Source of the DNA: Entamoeba invadens IP1
Lineage: Eukaryota > Evosea > Mastigamoebida > Endamoebidae
Length of the DNA: 36,113 nt
Assembly: GCF_000330505.1 (NCBI RefSeq)
Contig: NW_004443506.1
Coordinates: 1 to 36,113, forward strand
Direction: 5' to 3'
Shown here: positions 1 to 10,698 of the stretch, in pieces
Layout: every line of letters begins with the position of its first letter
Position numbering within the stretch: position 1 is the first letter of the stretch
Notes under the pieces: model-generated
What the model was told of the DNA's origin: nothing
Database searches by the model: none
Seen by the model: the letters and a program-made list of their open reading frames with translations, nothing else
Translations under genes and position numbers: made by a program

Positions 1-3000
1 AACTCCTAAAATGATATCATACCAAAAAACAAACATCGTTATTTGTGATCAATAATCAATTCAACACTAATATGTATTATCAAATATCGTGATGTTTATT
101 ACAGACAATTAACATTATAAAACAACAAATTTTATACTCTGTTTTTAATGGTAACAATTGTTTTGTGTTTTTTAAATAAAGTATTTTCTTTTCAGTTTAA
201 GAACATGTACATATTTGACAAACTTTATTCAAATTGTCTCTTTAATTAAAGTTTGTCTTCTATTTATTGGATAATATGATGTTGATTATTATTATAAGTT
301 ACAAACAAAGATATTTTCATTCAAATACAGAAATAATTCAAAATATATTTTTGTAATCATATTGAATTAGCAACTATTTTACATAAAAAATATTGATTTA
401 ATTGTTAATCATTATTCGTTGATACAGAAACAAATGTACATATGATGAATTGTAGAATTAGGTCCTTTTCGAAACTTTGTCATATAAAAATATTAAAAAA
501 TACCAACATTTGATATACTTTGTTTTGATTATTACCACACTTTTTTTAATTAAAAACTCATTAAATAACACAAATTATTAACAATAATTGTTTAAACGAA
601 TTCATTACTATTATTTAAATCCAAATACATTTGAAAACGAGTATTCATGTATAAAAGTTTCATAATAAAGAGCACCACAAAATTGTAGCACATCAGAAAA
701 TAGTCGTACAAGTTGTTTTATATTATTTTTCTTTATAAAGTCGGGTTATTATTTTTTCAAAACCCATTTTTTTCCTGATTGTTTAGTCAAATTCTATAAG
801 TGAAAAAACAATACAGATTTTTTAGTTTGTTTGATACTAAAATCACAAGTGTAAGACAATTTTCTTGCTGTACGACTTTTTTCTGTTGGTCTTTAATTTA
901 TAAAATGTTGTGACATGTTATTTAAAAAATGATTACACATTAAATATTTATAATCTATTAACATCACATTTGTGTTTATCAAGTGATTTAATATTAACAC
1001 TTTCATAATTATCAATATGTAAAACATATATATACATTTCCTAAAGATAGTTATAAATCATTCAAAAAATAATCATTATAATTTTATTCCAACAACAAAT
1101 TAAACAATTGATTTTATCATCAATCTTCAATTTTAAGATTGGATGATTAAATATCAAAACTTTTCATATTTTCATGTGTAAACAAGTAATTTAAGACCAG
1201 AACATAAAATACCACATAATTAATTTAGATCATTAAAACAGACACTTTTTTGAGTTGAAAACAATATATTTATTTATGTTCAGTATATTGTATCATATAT
1301 AATAATAACCGTTATGTGTAATAATATTTTTATAAAATTTAGAAACGAAGACTTTAAACAAAAATGACAAAAAACATAAATATTTGTTTTTTAATTGATT
1401 TTAAAAATTGCTTTTTAATTATATACATTTTATTTATTAATTGATTGTGTTTTTAATCATTTTTAAAACATACAGTTAAAACAATATTGACAATAAACAG
1501 AGAATTATTTTTGTTGAGTAGAATTAGATAACAATTTAACTCAAATCATTAATTGGATAAATAATATTATTGAAAAAAACATATAAACACAATTAAAAGA
1601 TAATAACATAATTTTTCAGAATATTGTTCTTAAAACGTTATTTGAATAACACACAATAAACAAAAGAGCTATATTTGAAAAATCTTTATATTATTTAATG
1701 AAAATTGTTTATGTTCTGTTTTAACATTTAAAATTTATCACTGGTATTTAATTTTGAGACGATATTTTATATATTAAAGGGATTCATAAGGATTGTTAAT
1801 TTTTCTGAGGATGGTAAATATCTTAAACATAATTTTTTTCAATTTGGATTTTTTTGCCTAAGATCAAAAAGGTATATTTTGAAACAAGTGATTTTCTTTA
1901 AAAATGCTATTTATGGATTTTTTGAAAGATGATTTTTTCAGTTGATTTTTACAAAAAATAATCTATTTCTATTTTCTGATTTACCACTTGACTAACCTTG
2001 GTTTAAATGAAAACATTTGACAGACATTTAAATTATCAAAAAAGTCGATTTTTAATCAAAATCACAAAACAAATTAATCAAACTAATTTTTAATTTTTTA
2101 CAAAAAATACAATTTATTATAAATCAATTCATGATATTTCAAACAATAAAAATTGATAGCAAATAACATATTTATAATGTATACTCTATGCGATGACAAT
2201 TTATGTATTTGCGCAAATTCAAAACGAGAGGTTTTGATAACGATGAAACAAAGATTGAAAAATAAACAAATTTGTAAAATAAAATCATTTTTGTTTTAAA
2301 CGGTTTTATTTATTTTTCAAAACATATATACACAAGAAATATATGTTTATATTATTATTTATAATACAATATTAATTGTAATAAATGTATCTTCAATTTA
2401 TTAATCAATTTTATATATTATTTAACTTTTTGTTGTGTTTTGACGATTTTTGATATAATCAATTAACAAAACTCACTTTATAAAAATTCTTTCATAATTT
2501 TATTTATAGATTTTTAAATCAGAAGTGGCAGTGCTATAAATATCTCTGAGGATGGTAAGTCGTGTAACAAACAAACATTGTCAACACAGATTTAAACATC
2601 TAAGAAGTGAAATGACGTGTTCCCATATTCAAAAATAGTAACTTACTCAATATACATTTCAGACAGATGTAAAAGTGTAAACTTTCTATTTCTATCATCC
2701 TCAGAAAATAATTGCCATCCTCAGAACTGTAAATCTGTTTAAAACACAAGTTAATATCAAAATGAAACAATCATATTAAAATATACACAATATGATTAAC
2801 TTTGTTATTATAATAAATTTGAATAATTGCATAAATTACAAAATTATTAATAAATTTGTTATTTTAAAATCACATTTTTGAAAATCAGTATTTTCGACTT
2901 TTTCAATTTTCATTTTGGTAAAAAAAACAATTATCAATTTAAACGTAAATTTCAATCGTTTTGTTATAAAGACGGATTCGGAAATAATTTCAATAAGTAT

Positions 3001-4331
3001 ATAATCATAATATGAACAAGTTGAATACACAATTTGTTATTTCCCGTCTCAAGTTGGCGAGATATAATTATTGTTTTTGTTTATTGATTATTGTGGCGAT
3101 TTTTTTGATTGTATTTAATTTTATGGCATTTATGACTAATTATTACCATTGTTTAAAATTCGAACTTTGACTCGAAATATTAAGTGAAAATTATAACTTG
3201 AGTTATGAAAGTGGGCCCTATGGGGAACTGAACCTTATGGATTTTATTTTTGTATCCTCAGAAAAATATTTTTTAATAAGGATAGCTTTAATCCTGAGGA
3301 TACACCTTATCCTCAAGAAACCCTTAAGATGTTTAAACGTTTTATGATATGTGTAATAAAATACAACATTTAATTTACATATTACAATTAAAGTATTTTG
3401 TCACTAGTTAATAACTTGAATATATACAAATGATTGTTTTTCAAAATAAGACAAATAAAAAATATTATAAAATATTTGTATCTTTGATTAAAACATAATT
3501 TGTAAAATACACATATTAGAGATATTTTATTATTAGAGTTATTAGAAAATGTTCAAAAGCTATATTAATAACAAGCTCAACTAATTTTAAAATTGGCCTA
3601 TGATAGTTAATCAACTGTCTATTTTTGTATTGATTGAATCTAATTCTTTAAATACTAAATATAATAAGTTGATCTATCTAGAAAATCATCTAATGTGTTT
3701 GACAAAATATAGCAACAATATTTATACATAATCAAATTTATTACAGTTTTTTATATTTTTTTGTTTAATAAGAAATAATGTTTGGTGTAAATTTTTAAAT
3801 GATCAAACAAAATAAAAATATCATGTTTGTTTAATTATCTAAGTTGTTATAAATAATTAAATAATTTTATACATAATATCAATTTAATTGTTTAAAATTT
3901 CACAATAAAGTAAAGTTTAGGATTTGAAAATCAGAATATATTGGTGTAGTTTGAATGATGTAATTTATTTGAACATAACAGTTTTTTAATATTAAAAAAA
4001 TATTATAATTCTATTTGTATTTGAAAATTACATTTGGTTTATTTTAGCTTACAGATGTTTATTACAATCTACTTGTTATATTTAACAATATATTACTGAT
4101 TGTATTAAGTATTTCATTTAATTAAAACTAATGATCAATCTTACCTTTTATTTAATAATTGCATTTAATTTTTAATAAATTAAATTCGAGCACCCCAAAA
4201 CTTTAGTAAAAATATATTTTTAATCGTTTTTTTTGAATTTTGAATTTACATACAATAAAGTTTTAATAAATTTTGAGGGATAGAAAGATTAATTATTGTT
4301 AATTCTCAAAGAAAAATGTTAAACGTTATTT
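1..4331. other. AT-rich gene desert, left end of window
   Basis: No reading frame here looks like a protein; the one short frame at 2836-3030 (minus) is low-complexity Ile/Lys/Phe-rich and has no recognisable motif. The sequence is dominated by poly-A, poly-T and TTTATT/AATAAA runs. The only structure seen is a group of short motifs related to CTGAGGATGG and its complement CCATCCTCAG at 1805, 2546, 2697, 2715, 3254, 3293 and 3309, listed separately. I see no RNA gene. Confidence 0.6.
2546..2724. repeat. Possible short TIR element bounded by CTGAGGATGG / CCATCCTCAG
   Basis: CTGAGGATGG at 2546-2555 and its exact reverse complement CCATCCTCAG at 2715-2724 bracket 179 bp of non-coding DNA. Further related motifs lie at 1805-1814 (same orientation), 2697-2704, 3254-3261, 3293-3302 and 3309. 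This could be the eroded ends of a small non-autonomous transposon family, or a recurrent regulatory or structural motif. The inverted arms are only 10 bp, so an element is not established. Confidence 0.35.
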
Positions 4332-4582
4332 TATAGTCAAAAACGTCTATTTGTTGTGAATCCAGCAAAAAAACATATTTATTTGTCGTAAATGAGTGAA
4401 TTTTGTAGAAAATTCTTTTTAATATTGAAATTTATTTTTATTAAAATTGATTTTAATTCAACAAAAGTTACATGTTAAAGAACAAAATATTTAATTGTCG
4501 TACACTCAAATGATAAGCCAGTTGTGCGACAAGTAATAAGTTCAACATTTATATTCACAACAATTAGACGTCTTTGACTATA
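4332..4582 (+). mobile_element. MITE family A, copy 1 (TA-flanked, non-autonomous)
   Basis: A 251-bp element runs from TATAGTCAAAAACGTCTATT at the left to AGACGTCTTTGACTATA at the right, so its ends are inverted repeats and it is bounded by TA, the target used by Tc1/mariner and pogo transposases. Its body shares long blocks with copies at 22059-22314 and 34157-34408, for example AATGAGTGAATTTTGTAG, TTCAACAAAAGTTACA and CAGTTGTGCGACAA. It has no coding capacity. Inference: it is a deletion derivative moved by a Tc1/mariner/pogo transposase. The repeat relationship is visible directly; the superfamily assignment rests on TA ends alone. Confidence 0.85.
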
Positions 4583-7084
4583 CATTGATTTTATTCTTTC
4601 GTTTATTAATATATAATAATAATAAACATTATTTCTTCACTTATGATTATATAACATTTTTTTTGATAAGTTGTGTGGTTATTTAATTTCATTAAACAGT
4701 TATATTTTTGAATAAACCTGTTTATTATCAATACCAATTTTAAATTGTATAAATATAATAAAGGGGTGTTACTTAAATTTGTGTATGGTCCTACAAATAA
4801 CCAACTGAATTTGTATTTTTACTCTATAATTAAATATAATTTAATTTTAACACAATATTTATTTTTTATCTGAGTCGGATGTGGTTTTTTAAATATGAAA
4901 CATATTAAGAACGTCTTTATTATTTTTTTAATAGATCAATAAATAATAATCAACAAGTATTGAAAGTTTAATGGGGTCTTTTTGAAAAATTGTTGCGATA
5001 AAATCAAATTTGACAAATCAAATACACATAATTAAATTGTTATTGTCAATGTTTTTGAAAAAGTTTAAAACGGTTAATAACAAAATTACAAATAACAGAA
5101 TACTATTGTTTTTATTTGTTAATCATAATTTATAACTATTTTTTTAACCAACAGAACACTATATTGATACATATTTGAACAAACCTAAATTTCAAAATAT
5201 CAAGTTTCAAATTGTATAATGATAATTTATAAATAAATTATACTTTGATTTCTTTTTTGATCTATTACTACTTAATTGAAAAAGTTTTTTAAAAATCATA
5301 TACACATTATAATTTTTATATGTACACTTACTTATTCCTTGTTAATATTTATGTTTTGAATATTCAATGATTAAATTGTATCTCTCAACGACAAACATTG
5401 ATCAAATTGTGATAATGATTGTTCTTTCATTTATTGCCTTTGTTGATGTAATACAGCATTTATATTTTTGTGTGATAAATAATCAATATAATTAATTTAT
5501 TTTATTCAACAACAGTTGATATGTTTTGTAAACTTTAATATGTTTATTGTGTTTTTATATGCCAAAATATTATGAAATAATTGTTTTTGTTTTTAAAAAC
5601 AACTTTACACAAGAGAAAGTATAAAATTTTTATCAGAATTAGAGCACACATAAATTACATATTCAAATGTATTGATTTTTTCCTATAATTTTGAAAAGAC
5701 CGAATTATTTATGATATATATAATACGAAACATAAAAATATATTAGTCCAGTTGAATAAATTAAACATATTTACATTATTATTTTTTCTTGTTTTTATTT
5801 GAATTCCTATCTTTTCATCCATAAAATAACTGCTTTAAAAAAATCAAAAACCTATAAGCAAAAGTTTCTGTGTTTCGTTCTCATAAACATCAATTTGTGT
5901 CATAAGTGACTATTTAAGTCACCTTCACTTTAATTTCATATTCCAAAAAGGAATAAAGGGTAAACAACAAATAGTTGATTGCAAATGATGATTGTATAAA
6001 TGGTCATACACACAACTTCGCCATTTGACCATATACATTATTGAACAATACTGTCACACTCTTATCACAACATTATCAGTAATTTTATAATAACAATGAA
6101 ATGTCTAAAAAAATTCAAACTAAATTGAATTAAATTATCTCCCAAAATAAAAACATCTTTATCCACTCATATACAAAATATTATCCAATTTGTTTTCTTT
6201 CTTAAAATTATTATGTACTTGACAAGTTGCTTTTTAATTATCCTTATTGGTATTTTTGTGATGTATTATGAAATATGAAATTTATATTCAAAAAGTTTGT
6301 CAGTTCAAATATTAATTCGCAAATTACAAAAGATAAATTTGTTTAAAAACATCGAAAACAATCAATTAAAATATTCAATTGTAAGATAAAGTGGATCTAA
6401 GAATGTATTTCTGAAAAATTGAGAGAAGTCAGAAATGATTTCTGTGTTGTAAGAGGTTATTTGTGTTGTTTTGAAGTTATTCGTTTTGATCGAAAAAAGT
6501 TTTTGTGTAATAATTTAAAATTGTTTCATTCCAGTTCGTATTTCTAAAAATAATCTAGATGTCGTATTTTTAACATGTTTTAATTTTGGAACTGATCTGT
6601 TAATTAATTGAATGATATTTAACAATTTATTTGTTCAGAAAAAAAATAAAATTTGTCTGTTTATTTATAAAATGCTCTATTTTTAAGAGTTGCGACCCGA
6701 TTTTGTGGCCTAAAAATATTTGGCACATCCTTAGTAATTTGAAATACCCTGTCCAAATATAACTTTAATTATTTGGTTTTTACAATGGTATAAAAATTAT
6801 TAAATATTAGTCGAAACCATGGTCCTGGTCGAAACCTTAGTACCACATCTGTACATCAGTAATTTTTTTTAAAAAAATGATTACCATTAATTTTTCATTG
6901 TCAAAAACGAAGGTTTTTTGAGACGTATGAAGAGCAGGTTCTCTTGAGAGTAGGCATTTTTAGACTAAAACTAATAATAAAATTCTCTATCGAGCGGGTT
7001 TTAAGGTTTAACTGGCTAATAATGACCACTCTCAAGAGTACATAATTGTTACATACTCCCGCTCTTGGGAGGTTATACTGTAGT
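4583..7084. other. AT-rich spacer without genes
   Basis: No plausible coding frame was found on either strand. Small hairpins occur, such as GTGACT/AGTCAC near 5907-5925, and a short inverted pair around ATGGTCAT and ATGACCAT-like words near 6000-6040. At 6930-7080 several CTCTTGAGAG / CTCTCAAGAG words form small palindromes just before the solo transposon end at about 7090. Nothing else is identifiable. Confidence 0.5.
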
Positions 7085-7087
7085 TTG

Positions 7088-7255
7088 TTTATTGGTTACA
7101 CATTCATTTTTCATCCCGAAAAATAACCGTTTTCAAGACCAAATAATAAGAAAATTACACATTTATTTATATATTCGCCCGTTTTATTGTATAAAATCCG
7201 CTTAATATTCGATAGCTAAAATTAGTCTGGTCCCCGGTTTTTCCTCTATCTGTAC
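7088..7255 (+). mobile_element. Solo right end of TIR element family B
   Basis: About 168 bp here is closely similar, by eye well above 80 percent, to the right end of the element at 34536-35319. Shared blocks include AAAAATAACCGTTTT, AAGACCAAATAATAA, ATCCGCTTAATATTC and TAGCTAAAATTAGTCTGGTC. It ends with the same terminal sequence, reading towards CTATCTGTA at 7255. No matching left end was found with confidence upstream; a diverged GGTCCTGGT word at about 6821 is the best candidate. I read it as a truncated or solo copy. Confidence 0.7.
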
Positions 7256-8202
7256 TATAATTATTTCTGGTTAATATGTTAACTGCGTTAAAATTTATCA
7301 AAATTTATTTTTTGGTTAAAAATTATTATTATTTGATAATTATTATATATTTTTATAATATTTTTTGTTAATAAATAACTAATAAAAATGATAATGGTAT
7401 TTTTTTTCAAAAAATACATAAATAATGTTTATATTTAAATTATGTACAATATTATATATAACTCCTAGTATGATACTATTTATATTTTAAATATATTATT
7501 AATGTGGTTAATATTTATTTATGCACATTTAATAAACTCTTAATATGGAAATTATTTAATTGATTTGAGATTTTCTGATTATTAGATAACTTGTTTTTTT
7601 ATTTTTTTATTAAACTTGTTGAATAAAAAATAAATATCAACAAATACAATGAAATGTTTTTATTTATTATTTAAATATGAAAAATAACAATTCAAATAGA
7701 GTCAGCGTTTAACTATTCAATAACTACAATGTTGTTCACTGCTCTTTTTCATATTATTATATCTAATATTTCATAAAATGTACAACTTTAAAAGAAAATC
7801 AACATTTACTAATTTTTATTTGTGTCATAATAACCTGTAAATTGTTAAGATCTATTTAAATTTTATTAACTATTTTATATTATTGCCAAACAACAATTTT
7901 TAAGTTCGCTCTATTTATTGCCACAAAAATTAAATTAGAAATGTTTACATTATATTTTAATTGGTTTGTTCTTTAACATTAAAAAGATTATAATGATTAT
8001 ATGGCTTTTGCTATAATTTTCTTTTAACTCTAATGAGTACATCGTTTCACAATCTGTTTTCTGTCCATTTTTGACTAACAATTAATTGGGAAACAATTCT
8101 AAACACTCAAAATAATGTTTTTTATTTAAAAATAAATAAATATTTTGTATTTATTGGTCGAGTTATTTTACAAACAAACAACGATAGTACCGATGAGTGT
8201 AA
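7256..8202. other. AT-rich upstream spacer of the acyltransferase gene
   Basis: Non-coding. It presumably carries the promoter of the gene starting at 8203 or 8224, but I see no clear Entamoeba initiator (AAAAATTCA) close to the start. An AATGAACT word, identical to the GAAC promoter element known from E. histolytica, occurs at 8202-8209, overlapping the first possible ATG. That placement fits better if translation starts at 8224, but it may be chance. Confidence 0.4.
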
Positions 8203-9531
8203 ATGAACTTTATCAAATTAACCATGTCAACTATTGATTCTGATGTGATTAACAAAAAAGAGAATGTTTTTGAAAACGTACAGATAGAGCTCCAAAACAA
8301 AACTGAACGAGTTAACAAACAGTCTAACTCAACTTCGATAGAAAACAATATCACAGACACCAAATTACCACTACCCAACACACCAAACCAATTAGAACAA
8401 CAACAAGACTTAAATGAAAATACTCAACCTATCACAAAACCCTTTCTGACTACTGTTTCGTTTTTAAGAGGTATATCTGCGGTTGCCATTGTGTTTATCC
8501 ACTTGAATGGTCCACTCCCATCAACTTGGAGAAAAAAACAATTTAACCACGCATACCTTGCAGTTGATTTTTTCTTTCTTTTATCAGGATATATGACGTC
8601 ATATACTGTTAATCCATCAAAGCATTTTGAACCATTTTCATTTCTTTTGAAAAGAATTATCCGTTTACAACCAATGCAAGTATTGAGCACTCTGTTTGGT
8701 GCATTTTTCTTTTATTTAAATAATGAAAAAGGAGATGAATTCAATTTATACAAACTAATTTGTCTCACTATCGTGGGGTGTTTTACTATTCCTATGCCAG
8801 AGAATTTTTCTGTTATTAATTTTAACGGTTTTGCATATCCATTAAATGGGCCGGCTTGGACTGTGTTATATGAATATATAGCAGCATTATTATTTACAAC
8901 AGTTTTTAGGTTTTTAAATGTTATTGCACTCTGTGTTCTTAATGTATTCTTTTTGTACTTTATAATTGATATTGCCTTTAATATAGACACGTTTCGTTTA
9001 ATAAATGGACTGGGTGGAGAACTAGTCAAAGGATGGACATTCAGTTTTAGTCATTGTTATATTGCATTTTCAAGATTGTTGTTCTCATTTACAACAGGAC
9101 TTATTATAGAAAAGATACCAAAGAAACATGAAATCAAATTTGGGTTTATTATTACTTTGGTGTCAATCACCGTTTTATATAACATCCCTTATATACAAAA
9201 TAAATGGGCAAGAAGCATTTTCGATTTGTGTTCTGTTGTTATCGTTTTTCCGTGTATTTTGTTAATAGCAACTCGAAGCAAGATTCATTCACAATTCGTT
9301 CAAAGAATTGGTAATTTCCTTGGAGAAATATCGTACTCAATGTATCTTACACATTCATATATTCTGGGGATGTTTAATGTATGGGGTAATAACTACGGAA
9401 AAGATGCCAGTTTGTCTATGTGGATCTATTTATATATCGTAATGGTGTTTGTCCCGATGGTGTTTGGCTATTCGTGCTGGAAACTGTTCGATGTTCCTGT
9501 AAGAAACTTGCTCAGAAAAAAGTTACTCTAA
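8203..9531 (+). CDS. Acyltransferase family 3 integral membrane protein
   Basis: A 442-residue protein of the acyltransferase-3 (OafA/NolL/NRF-6-like) family, polytopic enzymes that move acyl groups from a donor such as acyl-CoA to sugars or other acceptors across a membrane. Residues 1-80 form a hydrophilic, Asn/Gln/Glu-rich tail. From 81 on there are about ten hydrophobic segments. The family motif Arg-X10-His is present in the first one (R89, H100, in FLRGISAVAIVFIH). DFFFLLSGY follows at 122-130, then RIIRLQP at 151-157 and GPAWTVLYEY further on. The C-terminus holds GEISYSMYLTHS and the conserved DVPVRN. The ORF is uninterrupted and there is no intron. Start: ATG 8203, but ATG 8224 (MSTIDSD) resembles the start of the related pseudogene at 18908 and may be the true one. 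Acceptor and donor are unknown. A degenerate paralogue lies at 17359-18908, minus strand. Confidence 0.9.
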   Translation: MNFIKLTMSTIDSDVINKKENVFENVQIELQNKTERVNKQSNSTSIENNITDTKLPLPNTPNQLEQQQDLNENTQPITKPFLTTVSFLRGISAVAIVFIHLNGPLPSTWRKKQFNHAYLAVDFFFLLSGYMTSYTVNPSKHFEPFSFLLKRIIRLQPMQVLSTLFGAFFFYLNNEKGDEFNLYKLICLTIVGCFTIPMPENFSVINFNGFAYPLNGPAWTVLYEYIAALLFTTVFRFLNVIALCVLNVFFLYFIIDIAFNIDTFRLINGLGGELVKGWTFSFSHCYIAFSRLLFSFTTGLIIEKIPKKHEIKFGFIITLVSITVLYNIPYIQNKWARSIFDLCSVVIVFPCILLIATRSKIHSQFVQRIGNFLGEISYSMYLTHSYILGMFNVWGNNYGKDASLSMWIYLYIVMVFVPMVFGYSCWKLFDVPVRNLLRKKLL

Positions 9532-10698
9532 ACAAGTATTTAATTTAAATTGTGTTTAAAATTACAAAATAATGAGTTTAAAATGTGTTTTAAAAAGTAT
9601 GAATGGATAGAAAAAGTTCACTAGATAGCGAAAAATAGAATACAATTATTTTTATTATTAAAATTGTTTTTTTTTGTCTTTTTTTAAACAAAAAACTTCG
9701 TTTTGAATATTTATAACAATATCAAAAAATTGAAATGATAGAAGAAAAGTAATATAGTATAACTTAACATTATTTTTATTTAAAAATGTTGTTTTGTAAT
9801 TATTTTTATTACAATGTTTGTATTTTTTCAATTCTACAATACCGAAGCTTTTCACAATTTAAATATTTTAGAAAATTGTAAACGATAAAAAATAATAAAA
9901 TGTTGTTAGAAACACAATTCTACAATTTACACACGTCTAAATGACTATGTCTTAAAAAATAACACTTTAATATTCTTTTAATTAAATTTATGATCATTTT
10001 ACTTCTTAATTTTTTATTTATTTAAATGTTTCCGTGAATTAAAACAATTTAATAAAAAAACATATGATTGATATTTCTTTTGAATATAAAGATATTACGT
10101 TTAGTCATTATTTTAATGTGATTAAAAGTGTATTTGTGTTCTTATAATTTAATTAAGGATTTAAATATTAAATTGCCTTGTTATTTGTTTTTTAAAATAA
10201 ATTGTATTGGCTAACTTATACTCGTTTGTAGTCATTCATTTTTTTTAATGGTGATTGTATGGATACTTATGTTGTCTATATAATAGCTTATATTTAAAAG
10301 AAGTTTATGGTGTGAAAAGACTAGTCATACAATCACTATTGGATGTATGTTCATTCTTTTTATATTTATGAGCACAGAACTGAAATACACTCGACCAAAT
10401 CCATTTGTTAAGAGAATAGATGTGACTTTTTAAATAACTGTGTAGATAATGTGCAGTCCAAATCTTATTGTCCTTTTAATTACTCTTTGAGAAAGACAAA
10501 TTGACCACTTTGTAGTACAAAAAGGTCATCAAAAAGGAGTAGCTTTTGACGCAGACATATTTTGGTTATAATAAATACGCTAAATTTTTTATGGGTCTTC
10601 CATTCATTACAACGCACTAACTCAAGACGTCAGTCGGTTTTATCAGAATAATATTTCTTAGAAATAACCAAGAAGTAGACTCGAGAAATGTAAATCAA
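9532..10698. other. Spacer between the acyltransferase and the ABC pseudogene
   Basis: TAATTT-type poly(A)-signal-like words follow the stop codon directly (about 9538-9545), as is usual after Entamoeba genes. The rest is AT-rich. The minus-strand frame at 9658-9855 is Lys/Asn/Phe-rich low complexity and is not credible. The stretch 10400-10698 has a somewhat higher GC content and more mixed codons. It may be eroded 5' sequence of the ABC transporter, but I could not align it to anything. Confidence 0.4.

Noticed and set aside
2836..3030. 64-codon minus-strand frame
   Set aside because: Ile/Lys/Phe-rich, as expected of chance frames in AT-rich DNA; no motif, no promoter word.
8163..9029. Minus-strand frames opposite the acyltransferase gene
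   Set aside because: They overlap an intact plus-strand gene with clear family motifs and show no features of their own.
10628..10660. Similarity between GTCAGTCGGTTTTATCAGAATAA-like sequence at 10628 and a stretch near 11793 in the ABC pseudogene
   Set aside because: The match is about 20 bp with mismatches and does not extend, so it does not support a duplication.
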